Positions 1 through 10,224 of a stretch of 64,000 nt of DNA are shown in pieces. Location: NCBI GenBank assembly GCA_021397835.1, contig JAJFZO010000742.1, forward strand, positions 629,001-693,000. The letters run 5' to 3'. The stretch comes from Moringa oleifera. Lineage: Eukaryota; Streptophyta; Magnoliopsida; Brassicales; Moringaceae. A program made the position numbers and the translations under genes. Position 1 is the stretch's first letter. The number at the start of each line of letters is the position of its first letter. The notes beneath the pieces were generated by a model. It saw only the letters and a list, made by a program, of their open reading frames with translations. It made no database searches and was not told where the DNA came from.

Positions 1-197
1 GTTTTTTGGGCCCTTGAGAGCCTTCACTGGAGTGTTCAGAAGGATCCATCAAATTTGTAAACAATAAAAAAATATGGTTAGCATCATATATGCAAAATAT
101 GATATAACATGATAAAATTAAAAAAATAAAATAAAATTATAAAAAAACACAATAACTTTGACACATGAGACAATTGATTATTACCTTAAAAAAATAC
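1..197 (-). other. 3' flank of the CACTA-1 transposase; possible start of a second element gene
   Basis: This stretch follows the inferred transposase stop. Most of it is AT-rich with no recognisable coding. On the minus strand a short open stretch begins near position 50 and continues out of the window (Met-Asp-Pro-Ser-Glu then Ser/Gly-rich). CACTA elements often carry a second gene downstream of TNP2, so this may be its first exon. Only about 16 codons are visible, so the call is tentative. Confidence 0.2.
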
Positions 198-3100
198 TCA
201 TACCAACAATCCTTCATCATTGTCTCGAGCATACACAAGATGATGCTCATCCATTTGGTCAAATAAATCAGCAGGTGGCAAATTATTACGACATGTGCTC
301 CATACTAATATCGCATAAATCATCATCTTCATCATAGTCTTGTGGAGGTGTTGATAGCACTACAGACCATTTGGCATCAATTGGATCTTCAATGTAAAAT
401 ATTTATCTTGCTTGTGAAGCCAATATAAACTGATCATTCTTATGTCCAATCCGATTGAGATCAACTAGCACAACTCCTAGATCATCAACTTTAACACCGC
501 TACTATTCTCAATCCAATCACATTTGAAAACTGAAACTCTGAAAGTTGTATAATCTAGTTCTCATATTTCTTGTATAACTCCATAGAATGATAAATCACC
601 ATATATTGGATTTTTATCCTTAGCACTGGAGATTTGCATGGTGTTGGCAACTAGAGTGACACCACTATTTTGATGGATCCTTGAGTTATCTCGTTGTTTT
701 GTGTAAAAGCGACAACCGTTGATGATATATCCAAGATACTTGATTACTGTGGATCGAGGACCATGGGCAAGCCATCGTAGTGTTGATGAGACATTATGAT
801 TGGATGATAAAAGTTCATTCTCAATCTGTATCATAACATATATTAGATGATCCATATTAAAAATAAATTTAATGTCTAGATAATAATAAGTATTCTTACC
901 CGTGTGCGTAACCAATTACTTAAGGTTCGATTTTGTTCATCATGTACCCATTTGAGTCATTTTGACTTGATAGAATTGTCGACCCTTAACTGATTTAAGT
1001 GCTCACTGCATGTTAAGAATAAATCATCATATAATAATTCAAATATTATTTCATATAATAATAAAATATGAGTCATGAAATTTAATTACCTTATATATGG
1101 TTGAACTTCACTCGTATTCATCAAAACATGCAAGTGCGCTTGATGAAGGAGGACATGATCAGCTTTCTCAACATTTCCACTAGTTAGAGCTTTTCCATTC
1201 CGAGTTGAATGACCAAGTACATTCTTTCGTGGGGGAATTCCAATAATATTCATATCAGATAAATAGTAAACACAAAATTCTAATGCCTCTTCTGCAATGT
1301 ACGACTCAGCAATACTACCCTCAGGTCTATTACGATTTCGAACATAACCCTTTAACACTTTCATGTATCTTTCAAATGGGTACATCCATCGTAAATACAC
1401 GGGACCACATAATTTTACTTTTCTGATAAGATGAACTGTGAGGTGGACCATAATATCAAAAAAGCTGGGAGAAAAGTACTTCTCAAGCAAACAAAGTGTT
1501 GTGACAAGTTCGTTTTGAATTCCATCTAACTTTGACACGTCCACCACCTTTTGGCATAACAAATTGAAGAACATGCAAAGTCTGATGAGAGCATATCTAA
1601 CATGTTTGGGTAGCATACCTCGTAAAGCAATAGGTAAAAGTTGTTGCATTAGGATGTGACAATCATGCGACTTTAACCCATATAGTTTCAAGTCGTCCAT
1701 GGATACTAGATTTTTGATGTTCGAAGAATACCCATCCGGTACCTTAATCTCATTGAAAACTTTACAGAATATTTTTTTCCTTCTCTAGATAAAGTGTAGC
1801 ATGCAGGTGGTAGAAATGTACGATTACCGCGAACTTGTGGTTCCAACTCAGACCTTAACCCCATGTCTTTCAAATCCATTCTTGCTGCTAATCCATCTTT
1901 AGATTTTCCTGGAATATCAAGCAATGTCCCAAGAAGACTATCACAAATATTCTTTTCAATGTGCATGACATCTAGAATATGTCTAATATGCATGGACTTC
2001 CAATATGGTAAATCAAAGAAAATCGACCTCTTTTTCCAACACTGTGTAACAACATCTTCTTTACCCATTGTACTTCGTTTCTTCGACTTTCCCCATGAAT
2101 TTACTAAACATTGAACTTTGTGAAAGACTTCTTCACTGCTTAATGGTTGGGGAGCAATTCTGAATTCTTGTTCACCATTGAAGGCCTTTTTCTGTTTACG
2201 GTAAGGATGATGTCGTGGTAAGAATCTCCTGTGTCCAATATATGACATCTTTTTACTATATTTTAAGTGACTAGCTTGGGTGTTCTCAGCACAAATAGGA
2301 CAAGCATAATACCCTTTAACAATGCAACCAGATAAATTACCATATGCAGGAAAATCATTGATTGTCCATAACAAAACAGCTTTCAAGTAAAATGACTCAT
2401 TACGGTACGCATCATGTACTTTTACACCTGTGTCCCATAACATTTTTAAGTCTTCTATAAGTGGAGCCAAATAGACATCGATATCATTACCAGGTTGTTT
2501 AGGACCTGATATTAGTAACGTCAACATCATGAACTTTCTCTTCATTGTTAACCATGGCGGTAAATTATAGTTCACCATAATCATCGGCCAACAACTATAT
2601 CGACTACTCAATGTACTATGCGGATTAATCCCATCTGCTGATATAACAAGCCTTAAGTTTCTTGGCTCTGAAGCAAACTCTAGCCACAAGTAGTCAACCA
2701 ATTTCCATGAGGGTGTATCCGATGGATGCCTCAACTGACCATCAATTTCCCTTTTATTTGAATGTCATGTAAGCTGTTTTGATATTTCAGAACTTTTGAA
2801 CGTTTTTCTAAATCTTGGTATTGGTGGAAAATACCATAACACCTTAGCAGGCACACTAGTCTTTATTTTGTTACCGTTTTTCATTACTTTCCATCTTGAA
2901 AGTCCACAAGTTGGACATTGAATGTCATCCTGAAACTCCTTCCGATATAATATGCAATCATTTGGACAGGCATGAATCTTTTGATACTCCATCCCTAATG
3001 CATTCAATGTTTTTTTGGCATCATACATGGATGTAGGCATTTCATTATTATCAGGCAAAATGTCGGCAATCAAATTTAAAAGATCACTGAAGCTTTGATC

Positions 3101-3571
3101 GGACCAACCATATTTTGCCTTCAAATTGTACAATTTAACTAGAGTAGATAATTTAGTAAACTTCACTGATCCAGAGTACAAAGGTTTCTCAGCATCACAA
3201 AGTAATCTTTCAAAGTGGTTAGGATTACTATCATACTCTGCAAATGCCTCTTGTACCATTTCTACAGTGTTATCAACTTCTGCGATGTGTTCTACCTCGT
3301 TAACAACTTTAGCATTCTTACTAGTAGAAGACCCAACAATACTGGTTTCTCCGTGCCATATCCAGTTTTGATAGCTGCTATCAACTCCATATATATATAA
3401 ATGATTCCGTATCTCGTATGGGGTATGACGCCTCATGTTGCCATATTTAATACATGGACACCGAATTAATTCAGGGTTATCACTATTCTAAATAGCATAA
3501 TCTAAAAAGTTATTCACCCCTACATCATATGCCTCTGATCTTCTATCAGCAAACATCCAAGTTTTATCCAT
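198..3571 (-). pseudogene. TNP2-like CACTA transposase, three exons, about six lesions
   Basis: Cuts and joins the ends of CACTA transposons in the nucleus. Reading from the ATG at 3571: transposase-associated domain, the CPNDC...CPTCG-type Cys region (about 2870-2990), the tnp2 core with conserved PRNLRL and PGNDIDVYL motifs (about 1800-2680), a DUF4218-like domain (1090-1700) and a DUF4216-like domain with FKCDW (about 290-560). Two GT-AG introns fit: 1006-1089 and 826-899. The expected stop is at 198-200. Lesions: stops at 3488-3490, 2765-2767 (a Trp position in the family), 957-959 and 562-564 (again Trp), a frameshift in a T run near 1770-1780, and another near 290. Everything from 3571 to the frameshift stays in one frame, so loss is recent relative to the other two transposases here. 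Confidence 0.9.
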
Positions 3572-4020
3572 TTTGAAATTTAAAAGACATTTAATTATTT
3601 ACGTTTCAAGCATCTAATATACTATTTTGAACAACATAATCTAATTAATTATCTATTTAAAATTTAACTAAATATATTAATCTATGTTAACAATAAATCA
3701 ATATAATTAAATTTGATAAAACATACCAATTAATCTTACGTAAAAAAATTAATTCAACCATAAATTCATCTACACCTAATATATAATTAATTTATCAAAA
3801 TATAAATTCATCTAATTAACATTTTTAATTTATCAATTAATCTAAAAATTTTAATAATTATGAAATAATAAATATATCAATATATATCCATTCATACTAA
3901 ATATGTTCATCCAAATATATTAATGAAAAAAATTAAAATTTCATCATTTAATAACAATTCACCTAACACAATTAAACAAAAACTTCTCAAAATAAAATTT
4001 CATCTACCTGTATAGAGAAT
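3572..4020. other. AT-rich upstream region of the CACTA-1 transposase
   Basis: About 450 bases of A/T runs between the transposase start and the tandem array. It should contain the transposase promoter or 5' leader, but I see no single convincing TATA box among many A/T tracts. No coding potential. Confidence 0.4.
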
Positions 4021-4652
4021 GGCCGGAGAAGAGTGAGGAAACGGCTGCCACCAGCTACCCCAGCTGGTTGTGGATGGACTGCAGACAGGAGACTCGCCGG
4101 AGAATGGCTGCCGTGTGGACAAAGACCAAAACAGAGAGTGCTGGAAACGCTGCCAGCAGCTACACCAGCTGGTTCTGGATTCACTGCAGAAAGGAGAATG
4201 GCCGGAGAAGAGTGGGGAAACGGCTGCCACCAGCTACCCCAGCTGGTTGTGGATGGACTGCAGACAGGAGACTCGCCGGAGAATGGCTGCCGTGTGGACA
4301 AAGACCAAAACAGAGAGTGCTGAAAACACTGCCAGCAGCTACACCAACTGGTTCTGGATTCACTGCAGAAAGGAGAATGGCCGGAGAAGAGTGGGGAAAC
4401 GGTTGCCACCAGCTACCCCAGCTGGTTGTGGATGGACTGCAGACAGGAGACTCGCCGGAGAATGGCTGCTGTGTGGACAAAGACCAAAACAGAGAGTGCT
4501 GGAAACACTGCCAGCAGCTAATCTAGCTCGTTCTGGATTGACTGCAGAAACGAGAATGGCCGGAGAAGAGTTGAGAAAAGGCTGCAACCAGCTACCCCAG
4601 CTGGTTGTGGATGGACTGCAGACAAGGAGAATCGCCGGAGAATGGAAGGCTG
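4021..4652. repeat. 179-bp tandem array, 3.5 copies
   Basis: Copies begin with GGCCGGAGAAGAG at 4021, 4200, 4379 and 4558; each step is exactly 179 bases. The last copy is partial. The copies differ at only a few positions. Each unit contains a diverged internal duplication (CTGCCACCAGCTACCCCAGC and CTGCCAGCAGCTACACCAGC, roughly 107 bases apart). GC content is far above the surroundings. 179 is not a multiple of three, so the several open frames through the array shift at each copy and are not genes. It lies where CACTA subterminal repeats bind transposase. Confidence 0.9.
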
Positions 4653-4775
4653 GTGGTGCAGTTACTTCTGGACAGTCTGTGAAGAGGAGAATTCTGACCT
4701 TAAAGAGAAAAAATGTAGCGGGAGGTTATGGCGGGCTCTAGAGGGCTTTGGAAAAAATTTAAAACCCCTCTCTGT

Positions 4776-4834
4776 CCTTCAACGCCAGTTCTTACAGAAC
4801 TGACGTTGAAGGTCAGTTCAATGGCCTTCACTGT
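4776..4834. repeat. Palindromic module, copy 1 (left bracket of captured region)
   Basis: CCTTCAACGCCAGTTCT and its near reverse complement AGAACTGACGTTGAAGG face each other within 37 bases, followed by GGTCAGTTCAATGGCCTTCA. The same module recurs at 6287-6350 in the same orientation, so the two copies bracket the captured host DNA. The ACTGACGTT core is also found in the terminal palindromes at 6730-6803. Confidence 0.85.
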
Positions 4835-5078
4835 CCTTCAACGCTGTTGTATCAGTAGTGCTGAAGGACATAAGGAAGTGTTAAAAGGTTTCCTAGTTAT
4901 GGTTTTAAGTTACTGGTAATTGGATCTGTGTAAGCTGCTTGTTCTGTTCTCATGGAGATGCATGTTTAGGAGCAGTGAGAGTAAACATGTTTTTGACAGC
5001 ATGTGGCCTAATATTGTCTTGTTAGATGCAGCTGGTGTTGCTAACCTCTGTTTCTACCGTTTATTGAATGTACTACAG
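4835..5078 (+). other. Non-homologous leader or intron upstream of the captured HSP20 exon
   Basis: An open reading frame starts at 4920 and runs into the HSP20 exon, but residues before 5079 do not resemble a small heat-shock protein. The sequence ends in TACTACAG immediately before the homologous part, like a splice acceptor, so this may be the 3' end of a captured intron. Confidence 0.45.
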
Positions 5079-5336
5079 GTTACAATCGAGGATAAGAACA
5101 CACTAGTGATCAAGAGTGGTGGAAAAAGGAAGCGCGAGGAAGATGAGGAGGAAGGCTGCAAGTACATCAGGCTGGAGATGAGGGCAGTCCAGAAGATGAT
5201 GAGGAAGTTCAGATTGCCTAAAAATGCTAATGCTTCTGCAGTGACGGCCAAATGTGAGAATGGGGTCTTAACTGTGGTTGTGGAGAAGCTTCCTCCACCA
5301 CCAAAGCCTAAGACTGTTGAAATTACTGTTTCTTGA
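5079..5336 (+). pseudogene. Captured 3' exon of a class II small heat-shock protein (HSP20)
   Basis: Small heat-shock proteins are cytosolic chaperones that hold unfolding proteins through an alpha-crystallin domain. The 85 codons here cover the second half of that domain and the C-terminal tail: [11 protein letters not shown] at the start, a [11 protein letters not shown] charged loop, [11 protein letters not shown], then the family hallmark [14 protein letters not shown] and a TVEI tail before TGA at 5334-5336. The wording is closest to plant cytosolic class II proteins. The N-terminal arm and the first strands are missing, and an AG acceptor precedes the exon. The fragment is antisense to the transposase and lies inside CACTA-1, so it is a captured host exon. 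It is open to its stop codon, but there is no sign that a functional protein is made. Confidence 0.88.
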
Positions 5337-5369
5337 AGGAAAACCATGGGAGAAATTTTGCAGAGAGCA

Positions 5370-6286
5370 GCCTCATCCTCTGTTAACTTCTTCTTTTTCT
5401 TCTTTTTTGATTTCTTTGATGAATTCATTTTATTCACATACAACTTATGGAAGACAAGATCCTCTGGAGGCACGTCTGCTTCAGCCAAGGAGAGAATCGC
5501 TTGCCCAATTAATTGGTTGGACATGTCAAGCTGAGGACATAGAAAAGCAATTTAGTAAGATGTTTGAGGAATTTTTAATCCAGAACAGCTAACAATGAAG
5601 GTGTGAGAGAAATAAGGGCAACAAAAATGGAAAACTAACCTTTTTAGCAGGCTCGATTTGGGAGCCACCATGCCATGTGCTTGCCTTTGGTTTCTTTTCC
5701 ATGAACTTGTCTAGGAAAGCAGTGAGTGACAGATCATTTAATGGGTTACCATTGTAAATGATATTGGTCCCTGAAAGAAGAGTTCCAGCCATGGTGGCAA
5801 CTGATGGGTGCACATGTGAAGCAAGTACCATCAACTCCCACCAGCTTGCACGGTCTGCATTGCTGTTAACTCATTCAAACACAGAAGGACAAGACAACAA
5901 ATAACTATCACATTAAATTAAGGAAAATGTTAAGAAAAAATAGGCAGTGCAGTTTTATCATCGTGATACTTTTCATTAATCTTATAGCCAACTACTTGAG
6001 ATGCCTAAAGCTAACATTACTGAGAGGATGATTACCAGTAAGAAGGTTCCCTGTGCCGTGGGTCGTATCCACCTGGCAGGAAAGTCTTTGCAGAGGACAC
6101 TTGTGGATTGTGCCCATTATGATCAGATACTTGTTTAAGTTGCTGAAGATCTTCTGAGTTATCTTTCATAAGAAGTTCCTCTCCATCATCTGAAGTACCA
6201 TCTTCATCATCAAAATCAGAGGCAGGCAAGTTTTCTTTATCTTCTGAAGAATCAGTGTCTGAGTCAGCAAAATCAGAGGCCAGCAA
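5370..6286 (-). pseudogene. Captured SWA2 / CEBPZ-like (NOC1) gene fragment with three exons
   Basis: SLOW WALKER2 (CEBPZ/NOC1 family) is a nucleolar protein for large ribosomal subunit assembly. Three minus-strand exons match its C-terminal part in order: 6286-6036 (acidic region, then GYDPRHREPSY), 5862-5640 (NADRASWWEL, VLASHVHPSVATMA, NGNPLNDLSLTAFLDKFMEK, GGSQIEPAKK) and 5530 to about 5370 (LDMSNQLIGQ, DVPPEDLVFHK, a lysine-rich tract). Introns 5863-6035 and 5531-5639 have GT-AG borders and keep the frame, including a Cys codon split across the first. Homology stops about 35 bases from the HSP20 stop codon, so the two fragments lie tail to tail. The N-terminal part and the CBF domain core are absent. 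Retained introns mean genomic DNA was captured, not cDNA. Confidence 0.88.
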
Positions 6287-6350
6287 CCTTCAACGCCAGT
6301 TCTACAGAACTGACGTTGAAGGTCAGTACACTGGCCTTCAGTGCCAGTTC
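6287..6350. repeat. Palindromic module, copy 2 (right bracket of captured region)
   Basis: Second copy of the module at 4776-4834, same orientation, differing by a one-base gap in the loop and a few substitutions. The SWA2 fragment ends exactly at its left edge and the unknown captured gene begins at its right edge. Confidence 0.85.
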
Positions 6351-6726
6351 TGCCAATTCATCGAAGAGAGCCTCCCCTGGATCAGGTGCTCTGCACTCAT
6401 TGACATTGGACCGTAATCAAGCTTCTTCATCAGCACTGGCTGTTCAACAGGAGCTATGGCATTTGGTGTAGAGGAGGATTTCCCTTTCCTTGTAGACATG
6501 AAAGCTATAGCCGCAAATGGACTCAGCACAAGCAACGAAATCCCCAGTACATTCTTCATGAACAACTTGTTTTCTGACTCCTCCCCTGCAGACTCTACCA
6601 TTTCCAAACGCTGTAAATTCTTAGGAGAAATAGCAAATCCGGACCTTAGTGCTGCCTCTTGCAGCAACAGCAGCAGCCATTGCTGCAGCAAGGAAAGCAG
6701 CAGCAACCCATGCTGCTGCAATATTG
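6345..6726 (-). pseudogene. Captured fragment of an unrecognised gene with one hydrophobic segment
   Basis: The minus strand is open over this stretch. It starts with a low-complexity Leu/Gln tract encoded by CTG/CAG-type repeats (about 6650-6720), continues through a polar part (SPKNLQRLEMVES) and a hydrophobic stretch LGISLLVLSPFAAIAFM that could span a membrane, and ends near the palindromic module with a basic, Ser/Pro-containing tail. It lies between subterminal repeats of CACTA-1, as the HSP20 and SWA2 pieces do, so I infer a third captured fragment. I do not recognise the family. The other strand reads as Ala-rich over the repeat tract and is less convincing. Confidence 0.4.
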
Positions 6727-6729
6727 GCC

Positions 6730-6966
6730 TTTGACGCCAGTTCTTCAAGAACTGGCGTCAAAGTTTTAACATTTAACGTCAGTTATAATGTAACTGACGT
6801 TAACTGTTGTGTTTTAACGTCAATTCTTAAGGAACTGATATTAAAAGTATTACTTTTGATGACAGTTTTGAAATAACTATCATAAAAAATGTTGATAAAT
6901 CTTTTAATGACAGTTTGAATAACTGTCATTAAATTAGTGTCAATTATTGTAATTTTTGTAGTAGTG
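6730..6966. repeat. CACTA-1 terminal region: stacked palindromes and terminal inverted repeat
   Basis: A perfect 33-base palindrome (6730-6762, arms TTTGACGCCAGTTCTT), then TTAACGTCAGTTA / TAACTGACGTTAA (6773-6803), then decaying versions (AACGTCAATT, GATGACAGTTTTG, AATGACAGTTTGAATAACTG) up to the terminus TTTTTGTAGTAGTG. The shared core is ACTGACGTT or its complement. This is the pattern of transposase-binding subterminal repeats. Confidence 0.85.
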
Positions 6967-7914
6967 ATCACAGAAAAACACAAAAAAAGGAAAAATATTT
7001 TCAAGAATATGCTATGGTTGTTGGCCCATTTCATAGCTTGGGTTTATGATAATTGTCAAACCTGAGTTTGGGTTAATAAAACATGCAGCGACCATAGCCC
7101 CATATAAGAAACCATCATCTGTTATAAGTTCAAATGAAGCTCATTCCTGTAGCTCACCAAATCATAGAATGAGTAAGAAAACAAGTGTACATACACCCAT
7201 TGCACGAATATTGCATATGACATAACCTAGAAAAGAAAAAAAAACAAATTTAATGGACAAGATTTGTGACTTTGGAACCACCTTATTAGCCATTGAAATC
7301 ATTAAAAAAATGCTTTAAAGTTAGCTCATTCAAAGACCAAATGTCAAACTATTGAGACAACCCTTCAAAATGTTTCAATCCATCCAAAATGTTGAAGCTT
7401 TGGAGAGAAAACGAGTACCTCTTGTACTAGATTTACAGAGAAAATGAACGGTACTTGCTGCTGGCTTGGCTGTGTGAAGGTCACCAAAAGAGAGGAAAGG
7501 CAAACGAGAAAAGAGAGGATTAAGGGGAGGATACTTCAGCATCGTATACACTTTACCATGCTGGCAGACAGAGAGAGAAAAAAGTGGGCTCTTGGCTCTT
7601 TGCGCAAGCAAGAGCAAAATGGTGGTCACAACCCAAAAACTGGTTTAAATGATAAAAGTTAATGACTTAAGACACCTTTAAAGAGAGAGAACTATTTTAT
7701 TTCAATTTTTGCAATTAGCCCTAGAATTTATGCTTTTGTCATTTTCTGTCTCTTCATATCCATGTTTTACGTAGATGTATTACTGGCAGTGCATTTGATT
7801 TTCTATTGCTAGCTATTGCTGCTATGTTGTTTCTGCTTACAAACATGATCGGACTAGATAATAGGATTTGTTTCTCGTTGTGAGCTACTGTCATCATAAT
7901 GTTCTTCATCAAAG
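6967..7914. other. Flanking DNA right of CACTA-1, no gene recognised
   Basis: Mixed composition. A GC-moderate patch at 7375-7660 is open on both strands for about 70-85 codons, but neither translation looks like a known protein. The minus-strand stretch 7050-7240 has short open pieces without clear exon borders. I see no RNA gene. Confidence 0.3.
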
Positions 7915-8870
7915 TTGAGGATTTGATTTTTGGATCAATATTGCCAACAAAAAAGTTTACAATAAAAATAGTAAAATGTAAAGGATTTTTATTTCTAAAG
8001 CTTTAAATTTTAAGGACTACAAGAGTAGATGATCAGCTTGCTCGAAATGATTGCGAATCACAACTCAATGAGCCTGGTGGTTCATAAGATAATAGTTATG
8101 CTGTTCAACTTTAGACTTCAGGTTCATAGGTCCATTGATGCCATCAACAATATGGTTCCTATCTCCGCTGACATAGTGCTGGGCGTCAGTCTCACCACTG
8201 CCATTGAAGATATTGCTTCCATGTTTGTAATTGATGTATTGAGCCTTGTAAGAAACAGTGCCTCCAACTTCGGTTTCAAAGGGATCAACTCAATGACCTG
8301 TCTTGCTTATGTAAATCCAAGAGAACTTGCATGTAAGCCCATATATACAAGCAGTTTCGAGAACTATAATAACCTTCTGCTCAAGTGCAACGCTACCAAT
8401 TGGAAAAAAAAAAAACAATTTTTCTTGGTGATGATTCCATTATACATTCTTTTACCATAAACAATAAAAGATTAGAAACCCTTCACAAGAAACTTATAAT
8501 TCATTAAAAGCATTTATATTCTGACCACAAATAAAAATTATTTTGATTATTAATCCTTTTTTAATGGGGAGCACCTAAATAACTGAAAAAAAAAAAGATG
8601 TTTTAATATAGTGGTTAATATTAGCATGAACAGACAGCTCATTTGCCTTTTTTGTTTTACTATTAATTCCATGCATGTTTTATGATGGCTTTAGGTTTGA
8701 CGTCAGTTTGTGACGTCAAGGAGCATTTAAGCAAATGGAATTTTTTACGTAAAGACATATATGCTGTTCCTAGCTAGAGCTAAATCGGCTTAGACAAAAT
8801 TTTGGTAATGAGAATCCCAGCATTTACAGATGCTGCATGCATACACTCATCAACTGCATCTTCCTAGTTC
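7915..8870 (+). repeat. Left arm of a long inverted repeat (partner 20130-21255)
   Basis: Reverse-complementing 20130-21255 gives the same order of landmarks: GGATTTGATTTTTGG, GACTACAAGAGTAGATGATCA, the coding 3' end of the unknown family, the AACGCTACC promoter block, TGGCTTTAGGTTTGACGTCA with GACGTCAAGG, and TTTTGGTAATGAGAATCCCAG. The arms differ by many substitutions and by about 350 bases of coiled-coil coding sequence present only in the right arm. Confidence 0.85.
8104..8405 (-). pseudogene. Unknown Asn/Gly-motif family, copy A (N-terminal module missing)
   Basis: Minus strand. The conserved 3' part reads in one frame from GGTVSYKAQ through DAQHYVSGDRNHIVDGINGP to NYYLMNHQAH and a stop near 8073, matching copy B residue for residue in spacing. 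Upstream are the family's promoter landmarks (GTAGCGTTGCACTTGAGCAGAA, a TATATA block near 8336-8345). Between promoter and motif only a short stretch without a clear ATG remains, whereas copy B has about 90 codons of coiled coil there. So this copy has probably lost its N-terminal module. The plus-strand open frame over the same bases is a shadow: it does not keep the spacing shared by the copies. Confidence 0.6.
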
Positions 8871-9015
8871 TTCCATTTTAGAATTAAAAAAATCATAACA
8901 GAATTGTAAAATAGATTAGGGAGAATATTGCTGATGGGAATCCCATGCTGCATGTATTCATGAACTACATCTTCCTAGTTTTTTTATTACTATTATTATC
9001 AAGGAGCATTTAAGC
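8718..9015. repeat. Imperfect direct duplication beside the inverted-repeat arm
   Basis: CAAGGAGCATTTAAGCA occurs near 8718 and again near 8999, and the block with GAGAATCCCAGCATTT...TGCATC TTCCTAG (8810-8870) is echoed at 8930-8985. It looks like a partial tandem duplication of the arm's end. Confidence 0.6.
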
Positions 9016-10200
9016 ATGACTGATTATGTATTCACCTTGCTTTACAAGTGTAGCATTTTCAAACACATTCTATCCTGTAATCATAATGTTCTCCATCAAG
9101 ATATAAACAAACAAGGTAAAAGGGAGTTGAGGTGGTGACTACCCTTAAGGATGCTGATGATGACGTTGGATGTCAGAAGAAGAGGAGCTAACTGACACAT
9201 AGGAAATTATGGCTTTGTAAACCTTAACTTTTATCAAGAAAAAGAAATATTGTATAACTTCAGAAAATTAATCATTTTTTTTCATACAATGAATAGGGTA
9301 CCTTGATCCAATATTCTATGCAATGCAAATTTTGTTTCTCTAATTGATGAGTCCATATTTTGTAGGGACGTACAAGTACTTGTACCATATTCAAAATTGG
9401 AAAAACCCTTAATTAGGGAAGAAAGACATTCCTAAAGCACAAGTGGAACCTTATGTCGGTCTTATCTGTGCAAATTAAGATATATGCTGCATTATTTAGA
9501 GAATTGTAAATGTTTGTCTCGTACAAGCTTCTATAAAGAGTGGATGACAGCTTTAGGAATTGCAAAGTCCTGGATGGCTGCAGATGAAGACAATGATAGC
9601 ATGCGGTAAACCAATATCAAATTTCAATAACGACAGCTAATAAATGATGGTTACACAGAAATGATGGCCAAAAACCTTAAAATTTTAAATGACAAATAAT
9701 TAATAGATGATGGTTCTTTATAAAACCATCATCTATTCTTTGTCAATTTTTATCATCAATCAAATGAAGATATGAAACTTAAAAGAACTGACTAGGAAGG
9801 CTGCAAGCCCTCTACTCCTTAATCCTCCACCCTATTTTTTCCTTATTTCTCCCTCGCCCAAACCTTAAGAGCCCAACTTTTCTCTCTTCTTTTCTCTCTA
9901 CCCTGCATTGCTGGGTCCATTAAACCGGCCATTCTACCACCAAACCCCCTTTCTCCCCCATTAAAACCCTAAAATTAAATCCAAACTTTTCTCTCTTCTT
10001 TTCCCTCTAACCAGCGTAGCCAGCTCCCTTAATCTGGTCACTTCACCAACATTTGCTTTGGGTAAGCATGAGAAAGGTCCATGCACCAGCTGTCTGGTTA
10101 ACTGAACACACCTGTCTTCATTAGTTTCCTTGGAAGCTCGATCAGCTCTCTAATACAAAAGGTCTCCCTCACTCCCAACATCCCCACCATCCATATTCTA
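9016..10200. other. Intergenic region with a hairpin at 9702-9737
   Basis: No coding sequence recognised. The most distinct item is a 13-base inverted repeat, ATAGATGATGGTT / AACCATCATCTAT, around a short loop. Pyrimidine-rich stretches occupy 9830-10020. Confidence 0.5.
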
Positions 10201-10224
10201 AATCCTCCAAATCAAAACAGGAAA

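Larger units (their letters stand above)
1..6966 (-). mobile_element. CACTA-1: En/Spm-type DNA transposon, left part outside the window
   Basis: A TNP2-type transposase pseudogene (198-3571, minus) is followed by tandem repeats, captured gene fragments and a set of palindromic subterminal repeats. These run into TTTTTGTAGTAGTG at 6953-6966, which is the reverse complement of a CACTACTACAAAAA terminus. The outer three bases ATC (6967-6969) would be one copy of the 3-bp target duplication, but the other end lies before position 1, so it cannot be checked. Subterminal palindromes and a TNP2 gene are standard CACTA parts. The element is oriented so that the 6966 end is the transposase 5' side. 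The captured genes sit between the transposase upstream region and this terminus. Confidence 0.88.

Noticed and set aside
4033..4741. Long open frames on both strands across the tandem array (up to 223 codons)
   Set aside because: The repeat period of 179 is not a multiple of three, and all six frames are open over GC-rich repeats. The translations repeat the same peptides in shifting frames.
8029..8460. 143-codon plus-strand open frame over copy A
   Set aside because: The minus-strand frame keeps the same residues and spacing in copies A and B and continues to the same stop region. The plus-strand similarity among copies follows from that.
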